A stretch of DNA of 64,000 nt from positions 5,954,001-6,018,000 of the forward strand of contig NC_088316.1 in NCBI RefSeq assembly GCF_910592395.1, read 5' to 3'. The position numbers and the translations under genes are program-made. Below, piece by piece: positions 1-10,025 of the stretch; position 1 is the first letter of the stretch; each line of letters opens with the position of its first letter. This DNA comes from Lineus longissimus (lineage: Eukaryota; Nemertea; Pilidiophora; Heteronemertea; Lineidae). Below the pieces are notes generated by a model. The model saw only the letters and a program-made list of their open reading frames with translations. It searched no databases and was not told the origin of the DNA.

Positions 1-1977
1 ACCTAGATGGAGACGCCACAAGACATCCAGCTGAATCTATAGTCTGTCCACAACAGGAAGAAAAGAGTATTTTAATTTTAACAACAATTTAAAATTTATT
101 CAATAAGAAACATCAACTGCAGTGTACTACCACATATCACATAGTTTGAATCATAGTGTATTACAACAGTAAGTACCAATGCTTCCACCCCCCCCCCCCC
201 CATATCACTGTAATAAAAGCAATGGAATGTATACATAAGTATAAATACACAAATTGCGCTCCCTCTCTGAATAGAAATTCATTGGCCCATGTCAGTTTCA
301 AGTATTTGCTTGACAGCATAACAATTCAAATAACAAAAAAAGATTTATATCACAAAACACCTTGTACTAAACAACATACAATTTAATGTCCACCTATGGA
401 TATAAATTATAACAAGGTAATGTACATGTATATGAATGAATATCAATAACAGTGATAATATGTGCAATATTAATCTCTTCATTACACGGGTAATTTTGTC
501 CTTTCCTCGCCTAGACCCCCCCCCCCCCCAGAATATAGTTTTTTTTTCTCCATATATCTTAAAAAAAGAATGTGTCCTATATCATATAAATCAGTGTATC
601 AAGACTTCTTGATAAAATACATGCTTACCATTTTTCATACATGTACATTTTGAATTTATGTATACACCCACAAGAGATATTATTTTTTCTATATTGGACA
701 AAATGGATGAAAAGTACCATTGCAATATGATCACAAAGTTGGGCAATATCACTTGATTAAAGATATTACACTGAAACCAGTACTAACATTCTCTCCAAAC
801 ACAATATGACTAGAGTCGAATAAAACTTCACAATTTTAGCCCCCCTGTGATTTGGCAACAAATATTAAAAGTGGATATGAACACAGTGGAGATCGAGATT
901 GGCATTTCAAATTTTCATGGTGATTAAGATTATTTTGACAGATTTTGGCACAAATTAGATACTAGTATTAGGAATACACTGCCATCAGTTTTCATATGAT
1001 ATTGACAAAATACGGTTATTAAAGATGGTTGCCCGTATCCCAGAAGGTAAGTCAAAGTGCGATAATTTTTGGTATGTCAAATTAAGTGGTCATAAGACAT
1101 CCACACACAAAGTTTCAACTTTCTAGATTCAAGAGTAAGTAAATAGCCACCATTGTTGACAGACCGATAGACAATATTATGAGCCAAAAAACAACATCAT
1201 TGACAATGGGAATAAAGTACTACCCGATTGTACCAACATTAAGACATCACTGCCATAAATCAAACAATGAACATTTTACATGTTTTTACAGGTCCTCTAC
1301 CTTTTTGAAATCAACTCAATCTGCATGAAATCTCACAGTCAAAGGGAGTTAACTGTTCTTTCCGTAGAGCCAAAGTCAGAGCCATACTATAGATCTATAC
1401 ACTTGATTGGGAACATCGATCATTTACAAAAAAGTTAACATGCCAATTCATCTCATTGGAAAATACATTTTCGGAAGATTCTTCTGCTAACTTTTGGAAG
1501 ACTTTTTCTTTCCAATGGTATGCTTTACTTTTCGATGAGACCATGAGAAAAGCAATAAAATAGAGTGGCAAAATTTATGTAAATCTTGTTCCCAATTAAA
1601 AGTATGGATCTATATTTACTGGTATACACTCCAAGGCAGTGCACATTGCACATAAGAAACATCTGATTTGAGATACTGCATATCTTAAGGAACCACTAAC
1701 ATTTTCTCAAAGAACTTACTTGTTGTGTTAGAAAACTGCCAAAGTACCAAAAAGTAGCATCCTGGGCCCAAAGCCAACAAATTTTTATAGCATGTTTCTT
1801 ACCAGTAATAGGACCTTGCAAAATTCCAAATGTGCTTAAATAATGAGATTCCAATGATCACCTGTGATAGGGTTGTTGTAAATCTAAGATTTTTTCTCAC
1901 AGTTCTTTATCTAGCAAAACTGCCACTGGCAGGATGAAATGGTCCATGAATCATGTGCTCACGTGTGTGTTCAAATA
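1..1977. other. AT-rich stretch, no gene seen
   Basis: No convincing exon, transposon terminus or RNA gene is visible in this AT-rich stretch. It holds two pure C runs of 14 bases (188-201 and 516-529) and short ACATGTAC-type words. The only open frame of note (156-386) crosses the first C run and encodes low-complexity peptide, so I do not treat it as a gene. Confidence 0.6.
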
Positions 1978-2150
1978 GATTCAGCTGACTTTGACCTCTG
2001 TGACCTTGAAAATAAGGTCAAATAAGAAACCCATTAGTTCTGAGATGCACCCTTGCTAATGTACCTACCATCAAAATTTCGTGAAAATCTGACCAATTAA
2101 ACATTTTAACTTTGGACCTTTGCCCCCCCCTGGTGGCAAAACAGTGAACT
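1978..2150 (+). repeat. Dispersed repeat R1, copy 1
   Basis: This is the first of several copies of one dispersed repeat (others at 2713-2818, 2909-3014, 21590-21768 and 22385-22635). It carries TGACCT (1992-1997), a 3-base gap, TGACCT (2001-2006), an 8-base gap and AGGTCA (2015-2020). Next comes a segment on the pattern 'ATCA..ATTTCGTGAAAATC', then a run CCCCCCCCTGGTGGC near 2123-2137. The half-site arrangement and the CTCF-like word recur in other copies. No coding potential is visible. The repeat class is unknown to me. Confidence 0.6.
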
Positions 2151-2621
2151 ATAAAAGACCCCAGTTTGGTCCATGAGTAGGGGTCACCAAGGGGTACATT
2201 TGTACCAAGTTAGGAATCTGTAGCTAAAGCAGTTACAAAACATGCTGTCTTGCAAAATGGCAGTGCCATAGAAAACGTTTATCCCATGCCCGATGTCAGT
2301 GAAATCCAGTGCACAAAGTCACGTTTTGTCGTATCAAAACATAATTATTCCACAAAACCAGCCGAAATTGGCGCAAATGTAGCCCACAACTGTTTTCGAA
2401 GCACGACTGATGGTTTATGATAGCCCCAACGCCAGTGATTGCATATTCAAAGACAATAAACGACCGGGGAAATCCGACTGAAACAGCGGTCAGTCCGGCC
2501 ATGAGATAAAAATACCAGATACCACACGTGCGAATCCAGACTTGCATTGTTGAAACAGTGTTGCAGCCGAAATCAAACTTCTTGCCCAAATTTTCACTAA
2601 AAATGATCGAAAGAAATTTAC

Positions 2622-2906
2622 ATACACAAAACCACTCGAGTGGGATTTCTGAGGTATCAGACTACACCCCGAGTGATGGTCTTTGGCTGGAAACCCCCGA
2701 GAACGCATATTGACCTCTGTGACCTTGAAAAGTAGGTCAAATCAAAAACCAGTTGCTTATTTGATGCAACATCACATTTACTTGTCAACATTGAAATAAT
2801 TCCTTAAACTCGTCACATCCTGCAGTCTCGGGGGTTTCCAGCCAAAGACCATCACTCGGGGTGTAGTCCGATACCTCGGAAATCCCACTCGAGTGGTTTT
2901 GTGTAT
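2622..2906. repeat. 81-bp inverted repeat flanking a duplicated gene end
   Basis: The arms 2622-2702 and 2826-2906 are reverse complements along essentially their whole 81 bp. Outer ends read ATACACAAAACCACTCGAG and inner ends reach the CCCCCGAGA/TCTCGGGGG words. CACTCG/CGAGTG words recur within the arms. The 123-bp spacer contains a 106-bp block (2713-2818) that is repeated directly outside the right arm at 2909-3014. CACTA elements have subterminal repeats and this lies beside a CACTA-like transposase, so the arms could be part of a rearranged element end; that is inference. Confidence 0.8.
2713..2818 (+). repeat. 106-bp direct repeat, copy a
   Basis: Nearly identical to 2909-3014, about 196 bp away in the same orientation. 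Copy b contains the last codons and stop of the SAM-like gene on the minus strand. This copy keeps the same C-terminal codons (TSLRNYFNV, then D instead of A, K, stop), so it is a duplicate of a gene end rather than unrelated repeat. It also holds the TGACCT-3nt-TGACCT-8nt-AGGTCA arrangement at 2711-2739. Confidence 0.8.
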
Positions 2907-2908
2907 TT

Positions 2909-3014
2909 ACCTCTGTGACCTTGAAAAGTAGGTCAGATCAAAAACCAGTTGCTTATTTGATGCAACATCATATTTACTTGGCAACATTGAAATAATTCCT
3001 TAAACTCGTCACAT
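2909..3014 (+). repeat. 106-bp direct repeat, copy b
   Basis: Direct repeat partner of 2713-2818. On the minus strand it covers the final codons and TAA of the spliced SAM-like gene plus the start of its 3' flank. The first nuclear-receptor-like half-site is damaged here (TTACCT), while the second (2916-2921) and third (2930-2935) are kept. Confidence 0.8.
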
Positions 3015-6000
3015 TCTTACTGATGGCTGTTTGCCCCTTTCTGACAGGCACTTGGTAAACCAAATCCTGCAGAAACTCCCAAACAATGTGACAGCTTGCT
3101 GGATAAGCGATGTCCAGAACAAAGAAAAGCTTGAAGCAGCAGTCAACTGCTTTCAACAGAGATGTCTGCTCCACTGCATTGCGCTCAACAATAACAAATG
3201 ATTGAGTTGGTTTATGGCGATCCCCAAGAGCTAGAATGAATGGTTGGACCTCTCCCTCTACAGTGTCGAGGAAGGCTGCTATGTTTGTTGTTGCCTGCAA
3301 GTACAATTCAAGATAAAAAATCAAGCATCATGTCTTGTTTTCCATTGCATTAATTCCGTATCATATTACAAACAAACAATAATGTAAAACATCAGATGAA
3401 ACATTAAAAATCAGAATCAGAAATAAGAAATAATCACAAATAATCCTGTGAACTGATCAGAAGTTACAACCCCATTAAAGTGTAAGGAGATAATGATCAG
3501 TAGCAAATATAACTCCTGAGTGAATTACACACAACACCAGGTTCATTAATACTTCCGAGTCCAATTTTCTTTATATAGCATACATGTAGCAGGCACAAGG
3601 CATGTATGCCTACAACAGATATTTACCTGTTTGAACCTGATGAAAGCATTGGCTGCTTCCAAGTTTGATGGTCTATGTACCACATTTGATGACTTTATTG
3701 GCTTTGGTGGTAGTATGTGTGGCAACAGTTGGAGGGCCACCACACTTTCTTCATCTAAAAATAAAAGATGAGATAAATAATAAAATATGTTGTCCTTCAT
3801 AATGGACCAGGGCTTGTCTGTTCAAAGCTTTGCTGGCTGCTAATGGTGGTAAGGTGGCCGCTAAGCATCAGTTTTCTTAGCGTGCTGCCATGCCAAGTTT
3901 GTGCCATTAAGCTGAGCGGTCGCTATGTCACTGCTATGTAAGTTGAATCACAAGGCCTCCGCCATGGGGTGCCACTAAGTCTTAGCAGCACCTCAAGGGT
4001 GACCCTAATATAGTGATAGCGGTCACTAAAACTAAGCGGTTACGAAACTAAACCAAGCATGGAACAACCGTGTCGTGGAGTGTGGTCGTTTTGTGTAAGG
4101 CATTATGTTTGTAATCCCAATGTCGTGGGTTCAATTCCCGTCACTGCCAGCATATGGCAGCAAGTGTCAAGAGAGGGTATATGCATAACCTGTTGTGGAC
4201 TCCCTCCTATGGCCAGTAAATATTACAGTAATACAGCAATCACTCACTTCATTAGAATGAATGCCAAGAGAGAGAGAGATGAACATTCTGTTGGTACTAT
4301 GATAGCATTTACTTTGAAATTATAAAAATTGTTTTGTAGTGATGTGAATGAACAACAATTACCTTCATTCAGGACGTCTTTGACACCTAACTTCTCACGC
4401 CAATTGCCATGCTTACCAGCTGAGGCATATGTAATGATCCGTTTGCCAAAAAAGCCATCCCAGAGTTTGGTGAGTTGGCTACCATTTTCGAATAAACAAT
4501 CATAATCCTGTTCAATCTGAAAAAGATGAAATAAATCAACAACTGACATGAAAATGATTTTCGAATGAGTTTTACAAGTCTAATGAATACCTAATAATGC
4601 CTTTCATGTTGACAAGGGCAGGATCACACCAGGAATGAAGCTATTCTGATACGTGTCGTCCTTGAATGACTTAAGAGCATGGAAGGTATGGTAGTCCACT
4701 AGTTCATAACATGTCACGCATCTGTATTTTCCGACAGTCTGACTCTCTGCATGTTCTTTGAGTGCATACGCATGTAAGTGGTCATCGAACCACAGGGTCT
4801 CCCACTCATGCACAAAGAGGTAGACCAGGAAATGGTCTCTAATGAAGACATTTTTGATCTCGCCAAACACGACATTGCCACAATCTGAATCAACATCAAT
4901 GGCTACCATCATACCAGGGCGATATTCAATACCATTGAATTCTGCAGAGCTTGATACAAACAGTTCCTCATCAATCAGTGCACCAGTTTCATCAGTGATA
5001 ACATCAGCATTGGGTCTGAAGTTGGATACCTTCTGGAAAGATCCCTTTCCAGTTTTGACAGGCTTCTGTGTTAACAGTTTTCCTTTGAAGCAAAGGTCAG
5101 ACAACGTCAACTGATGACGTAGGGCCATGGTTTTGCAGATGTTCTTGTAATTACAGCATATGTGGGATATCTGTTTGAAGTAATTGTGCTTTGCTTCGAA
5201 TCGAAGACTGGAGAATCTGATCAAGGGTCCTATTGCTTCTATAGCTGATGGATAGTGTAGCATATGATGATGCTTGGGAAGGAGATGCTTATCAGGGAAG
5301 ATTGACAGATAATGTTCATGGTGATCTTGGATAAGTTGACCAAGCAAGTCAGTTTCTCCTTTGGCAATTTGAGGAGAAAAGATGATGTCCATGCAGCGGA
5401 GAAGACGGAGAATCAGTTCAAGATGTTCATCATTCTCTGGAATTATGTCCCCAACCAGAATGGGGAGGTGTCTGATGAGGAAGGCGGTTTGCACTGCCTT
5501 TTGTCCAGTGGCATTCATGGTTTTTTTTAATGAATTATCTGTGATGATATTTGGCTTGTTCTTATCCTCACAAAATCCGTAGTCAAAACTAGTCAATCTA
5601 GTGTTGATTGTATCGAGAGTGATGCGGCCTTGGTCAATCCAAGATTTCAGAACCAATTTGACCTCAATCAAGCAGACTCCTTCCAACAAATCATGCATTA
5701 TATCAAACACATAGTTGTCAACAACATGGAAACTGCTGAGAGTATTAAGAGGGCAGTTTCTCTTTATCCCCGTCTCAGAAACATTGTTGGTTGCGACATC
5801 TTCATCATATGAGGCCCGTGTGCGGCGCAATTCACTCTCTTCCCTGGTGGCAGTATGGGCGGCATCTCTATGCATGCTGCAATAACGGCATGGAAAATTT
5901 GCAGTGAAGCTTTCAGCAAAACCAAAAAGTGTGTGGAGTCCAAGATTGTCCCCAGTCGTCTGTCCGAGGGCAATTCGAACTTTCAGAGTTGATGAGGTGT

Positions 6001-7317
6001 CATCACCATTCTGAACTGTAAGTCCTTCCAACTCAAGGCTCTTCAGGTCTGGTAGTATATGGTCAACAATAGCATCTATGCCATAGTGTTTGATGTCCTC
6101 AGATCGGGCAACAGCCAACAGAAATATATTATCTAAACATGATAGGTATGCAGGGTGGAAATTCTTTATAATGAAGTAAAACATTCCCAATTTATGAGTC
6201 CCGTTTCCTCGTAATGGATTAGTCGTCTCGAGCTCGTCAAAGTACAAAAGAATGTTCACGCAGTCCTGATGGCCGAGGCATGGATGACACTTGTAGAACT
6301 TGTAGAACTCCCCGTCCTTGAAGTCCTTCAGGTCATCATCAGCTGTTGCTGACCTGTACTGCTCTATGCTATCAAGCACACCATCTTGGTTGAGGACAGC
6401 ACGTAAAACATCTTTGATTGGTATGTACTGGAAACTATCGTGTGTCTGGCTTTGTCGAACACCTCCAGTGGCTGCATCACGCTTTGGATTGAAGGCTACA
6501 CCAAGTGGAATTGATACAGGGGGAATGTACGTACCTTTATCTGCGAAATATTTTTCCTGCTTATATTGACTTTCAAAACCCGCGAATGGAGAACAAGAGT
6601 CTTTGAAAATCTTCTTCAGATGTTGAACTTTTTCACCTTCCAATTCTACACCAGTCTCCTCCATCACACGCAGCGTTTCATTCTCTAGCATTCCAACGAT
6701 CTCACTGAACATCTCTGAGGTACATTCAATAATATTTTGTAAAGAGGATAATGGGACATTTGATTTGGCTTTCATTTTACTAACAAAATTGGCAGCAATG
6801 ACATGAAGGTCGACCGTAACAGATTCACTTCTACTCTGAGGCTGGGGTGTGTTTTGCTCATAACCATGAATGCTTTCTCCTGGATCATCTCCATCTGACA
6901 CTTCATCATCAACGGTATTGTCTAAGGGGGAAACCTCCATTGGGCATTCACCAACATCATGGCTTGCAGTGTCAAGTGAAAGAACATGCTTAAGTAGATG
7001 TCTTTTATACGGCCAATGGGTACTAAATGTCCGCTGACATCCATCTTCAGCACAGGCAAAATAATCACTCGAATATACTATCGCATGGTCTGTCCGCAAA
7101 TGATAAAAAAGGGGTTGAAGTCCTTGAAAAGTATTGGAACAAACAAAACAGGTAAAATGATGACTACTGGTTTCCATAGTATAAACAGTCTACAGGCTTA
7201 CCTGTAAATGTAATGAGATTAGTTGTTTGAGTTTCAGCCGAATTCCTATCCTTGGCACTAGCTCCCTTAGGGTGACGTCGTCTAACAAAATTGCAACTTC
7301 TTCATCAATACCTTGTT
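2974..7317 (-). CDS. Spliced SAM-like transposon-associated protein (partial, 4 exons)
   Basis: Four exons can be joined in frame on the minus strand: 7317-7202 (38 codons after two leading bases), 4516-4363, 3754-3627 and 3294-2974 (stop). Each junction has GT..AG borders and matching phase (0, 1, 0). Exon 1 reads like the second half of a SAM domain: an acidic GIDEEVAILL start and LVPRIGIRLKLKQLISL end. Later exons carry LQLLPHILPP and a hydrophobic C-terminal block with PFILALGDRHKPT and WEFLQDLVY. I recognise this arrangement from widespread uncharacterised fish and marine-invertebrate proteins; no biochemical role is known to me. The first coding exon(s) are missing: exon 1 begins in phase 1 and I could not place its upstream partner. 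The 2.7-kb intron 7201-4517 contains the complete 857-codon ORF on the same strand. Alternative reading: two exon sets of one transposon transcript unit with alternative splicing. Confidence 0.7.
4060..4330 (+). repeat. tRNA-derived SINE-like insertion in intron
   Basis: A polymerase III B-box-like word GGTTCAATTCC lies at 4128-4138, preceded about 50 bases upstream by a weak A-box-like word (TGGAGTGTGG near 4075). The surrounding GTCGTGGGTTCAATTCC resembles the T-arm of a tRNA and the head of the SINE at 25419-25497, but no cloverleaf can be closed. The tail contains a short GAGA tract near 4268-4282. It lies in the intron between exons 3754-3627 and 4516-4363 of the SAM-like gene. Body boundaries are approximate. 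Confidence 0.4.
4604..7177 (-). CDS. C2H2 zinc-finger CACTA/EnSpm-like transposase (857 aa)
   Basis: Single intact ORF starting at ATG 7177. Residues 10-31 form one C2H2 finger (C10, C13, H26, H31) and residues 42-64 a second (C42, C47, H60, H64). An acidic linker with many D/E/S follows (about 85-120). The core then shows the order expected of a Transposase_21-type RNase-H fold: LYFDE at about 311-315, GDNLGLH at 409-415 followed by a CRYC pair at 430-433, and FDIMHDLLEGV at 491-501 in place of the family's D-MH-GV motif. A cysteine/histidine-rich stretch and a C-terminal segment without clear motifs complete it. The expected role is DNA cleavage and joining in transposition, in the nucleus. 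The family call rests on motif order, not a search; a domesticated host gene is possible because no stop or frameshift is present. It lies wholly inside an intron of the SAM-like gene, 25 bases downstream of that exon's donor. Confidence 0.75.
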   Translation of the reverse strand: METSSHHFTCFVCSNTFQGLQPLFYHLRTDHAIVYSSDYFACAEDGCQRTFSTHWPYKRHLLKHVLSLDTASHDVGECPMEVSPLDNTVDDEVSDGDDPGESIHGYEQNTPQPQSRSESVTVDLHVIAANFVSKMKAKSNVPLSSLQNIIECTSEMFSEIVGMLENETLRVMEETGVELEGEKVQHLKKIFKDSCSPFAGFESQYKQEKYFADKGTYIPPVSIPLGVAFNPKRDAATGGVRQSQTHDSFQYIPIKDVLRAVLNQDGVLDSIEQYRSATADDDLKDFKDGEFYKFYKCHPCLGHQDCVNILLYFDELETTNPLRGNGTHKLGMFYFIIKNFHPAYLSCLDNIFLLAVARSEDIKHYGIDAIVDHILPDLKSLELEGLTVQNGDDTSSTLKVRIALGQTTGDNLGLHTLFGFAESFTANFPCRYCSMHRDAAHTATREESELRRTRASYDEDVATNNVSETGIKRNCPLNTLSSFHVVDNYVFDIMHDLLEGVCLIEVKLVLKSWIDQGRITLDTINTRLTSFDYGFCEDKNKPNIITDNSLKKTMNATGQKAVQTAFLIRHLPILVGDIIPENDEHLELILRLLRCMDIIFSPQIAKGETDLLGQLIQDHHEHYLSIFPDKHLLPKHHHMLHYPSAIEAIGPLIRFSSLRFEAKHNYFKQISHICCNYKNICKTMALRHQLTLSDLCFKGKLLTQKPVKTGKGSFQKVSNFRPNADVITDETGALIDEELFVSSSAEFNGIEYRPGMMVAIDVDSDCGNVVFGEIKNVFIRDHFLVYLFVHEWETLWFDDHLHAYALKEHAESQTVGKYRCVTCYELVDYHTFHALKSFKDDTYQNSFIPGVILPLST

Positions 7318-7320
7318 CTG

Positions 7321-9439
7321 AAATGCATGAAATGAGAGATATTTTAAGCATACTTTAAAACTTGATAATTTACAGTTAATAAACATAACATCCGAGATCA
7401 TGAGATGCAATGAAGTTTGCAATTGAGATGTCTACTCTCAATTTTACAACGTGTACAGTGTGTGGTATGGTCAATGGTTGGTGGAACACCACTTCCTTAC
7501 AATGTAAATTAGACACAAGGACAAAGCCCTGTTTGAAATTGTCGACCGCCACCGGTCGATCATGTTACCTGTACCGATACATATTATGGTCACATGCATG
7601 ACCATGCACGCATGATGACCAAGCCAAGAGGCATGAAAGGTCCTAGTAGTAAATAGTATTCAGGATGATCTAGGAAATGGTGGGATATTATACATGTACA
7701 TTACTACATGTAGAGTCCATTGAATTGATATTAAGGACAAGATCAGGACTGCATTGTCTTGACTTTAGACTGAATGTTTTTTTAGGTCTTGGGCCCAACA
7801 TGACGACAAGAATTTGGTTATCAAAAACACCCTGTGGAATCAACTGCAACCTCTCCGAGCACCTCCTGCCTCACCGAGAAAATGGCCAACAAAGCAAATC
7901 TAGTCTCGGACTGTGGGGTGAGAAAGGCCTTATTATGTTCACCAGATTTCAGTGTTTCCACTCAATAGACTATAGATAGACCGCAACTTTTCAGTAATGT
8001 GAGATTGTAGAACTAGAATATCATTGACATTGAAGGACGTATGTTCAATGTATAATTATGGATTTATTTGACCGATTGATATGGGAATGCACTTGACACT
8101 TCTCTCGCCATGTTCTCTCGACCAAGATACAGCGTGTGAGGTCATGATGTATATCCCTCCTTATGTTTGAAATGAAAGTCCTCAAGTATAATGTTCAGTC
8201 CTATGCAACACCAGTCTTTTAGAATCAAAATATCACTCAGTATGCAAATTACTATTGAGAATTCACAAAATAACTTGAATGAAATTACAATTGTCCAGAA
8301 TATAACCAGGAATAAAGAACAGGCACAATTGTCCTCAAATACAGACCTCAAAACCTGGAGGTTGCTTTTAAAACGCAATTAACCATAAACGAGTCTCAAA
8401 ACACAGCTACATGTAGACCATCTGAACCATGAGAACACACAAACTATAACAGAGTCAGGGTAGACAACCTGAACTCTGAGCTCAGTACAGGGTATTATTC
8501 TGACCCTAGATCTATAGTACTGGCTTACACGTGTATATATATCGCAAGTATTAAAATAAACGTTTATCTAGCATTGAGTATCGATACGTTTCGTTTGAAC
8601 GAGTGTCAGTTGATTACACAAAATCGTTGAGATACGCCGGCGTTTTCCTGTCTCAATTTGAGCGTCAGGGCGGTTCATCCCTTGCGGCTGCCGGTATGAT
8701 TGGATTTCCTAGACGTTGTTCCACGATTTTTCGTCTCTATCTCCGGTTGTTGACTAAGCCCAGTGGCTGTTGTATCTCTGTCAATAACATGTCAGGGTGT
8801 CACTGGCATGACCATGATGACTGGTCATGACACGTACAGCAATGTAGCCAGCTTGAGATTGTTAACTCCTGGAAAACTTGTCAATCTATCTTTGTCGGTT
8901 CCCAATGTCATGAATGTCAATGATGATGATAGGCTGAGCTACTACGAGGCCTAAAAAAGGCCGAAGCGAAACACTCTCGTCAAGTCTCGAAGTCAAAACA
9001 CCACCACAGCCACAGTGTCAGTGCTGACAGGGCGACAATACGGTAGTGTCAGAATACGCCAAGTATTTGACGAATATATATCGCCCTTATTCGGTTGTAT
9101 GTCTATCAAATCATGCAGTTATTAGCCACTGATTAGCTACGCCACAAAACAATTGCACAAAATGTAAAATCTACGCCGGAAATGCCGGATGTTGTCAGTT
9201 CTGAGTGGATGCTGCGCCACCATGACTTGAAAAATTGAACTGAATTGTTCTTGATGACGACATTCTTTGGCGGGATATTTGAATTTGTATACTATTTTTC
9301 TAAGTCCCCATTCCTAACTTTGTCTCTCCGATTTGCCTTGTTAGTGGCGAAAAATAATCCCAAATATCATCTAAAACATTTTCCGATATGTTTTGCCGCT
9401 ATAATTCCATAACCAGACCAGATGATTTCGGATTATTGA
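7321..9439. other. Intergenic stretch without recognisable gene
   Basis: The missing 5' exon(s) of the minus-strand SAM-like gene should lie here or further right, but I could not identify one. Palindromic words are visible at about 7541-7560 (GTCGACCGCCACCGGTCGAT) and around 7590-7612 (CATGCATG repeats). Short open frames here look random. Confidence 0.5.
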
Positions 9440-9720
9440 AGGCCGAAAAAATTTCCTATAGCGCGTCCGTCGCAATGGCGGCGGCGGGTGCGCAACTTGA
9501 ACACGGCTGACAGAAATCATGATTTTTTTCAGTATTGATCGATAAATATATATTTATATTTCTTTCTTCAGGTGCTACATATATTCTTACCTTCAAATAT
9601 TGGAATGAGCTCCTCCATCCCCCATGCTCTTAAATGATTTTCCATCTAAATGCTGTTGCGCGTCTTGGAAAAAATCGAAGCGGGAAAAAATGGCGGCGAT
9701 TCTAAATTACCGTCTGCGCA
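9440..9720. promoter_or_regulatory. CpG-rich promoter-like patch with ATGGCGGC words
   Basis: Against AT-rich surroundings this segment is rich in CpG. It carries two copies of ATGGCGGC on the plus strand, one in the block around 9475-9484 and one near 9690-9700 (AAAAAATGGCGGCG). ATGGCGGC preceded by A-rich sequence resembles the animal YY1 consensus, which commonly sits just downstream of transcription starts. The patch lies between the minus-strand SAM-like gene and the plus-strand ORFs at 10026 and 11085, so it could drive either. No TATA box or initiator was assigned. Confidence 0.35.
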
Positions 9721-9729
9721 CGGGAAGCT

Positions 9730-9953
9730 CTTTGATTGGTCGAGACGTTTACTACCAAAGTAGTAAATGTAGGAATAGACACTTTTGATTGGTCAATTCA
9801 ATTAACTGCACGGAAATAGTAAACAGCACATACTAAAACAACTGCGAAAGTAGTAATCAGAACCTCTAATAATCATTTAAGTAGTAATATGACGTTAACT
9901 TCTCAAAATAGTAAATGAATTAACTACTTTTAGCCCGAATTTTTTAGAGTGTA
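9730..9953. repeat. AGTAGTAA-rich transposon end (unpaired)
   Basis: The word (A)AGTAGTAA or AATAGTAA(A/T) occurs five or more times between 9757 and 9920, and ACTACTTT occurs near 9923. The segment ends TTTTTTAGAGTGTAG at 9953, which reversed reads CTACACTCTAAAAAA, a form common at transposon termini. I found no matching inverted end upstream, so this is only one end of an unidentified element. Confidence 0.35.
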
Positions 9954-10025
9954 GGAGAATCCTTTGTTGCCTGGGATATCACATCCCAGGACATTTCAAA
10001 CTTTCACACAAGTTTCATTTCAAGT

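Noticed and set aside
2296-2708. Overlapping 97- and 72-codon frames on the minus strand
   Set aside because: No splice or start context supports them; they run into the inverted repeat and have no domain I can defend.
7563-7960. Candidate upstream exons of the SAM-like gene (donor-like GTAACATG and GTGAGGC words on the minus strand)
   Set aside because: The peptides they would add do not resemble the first half of a SAM domain.
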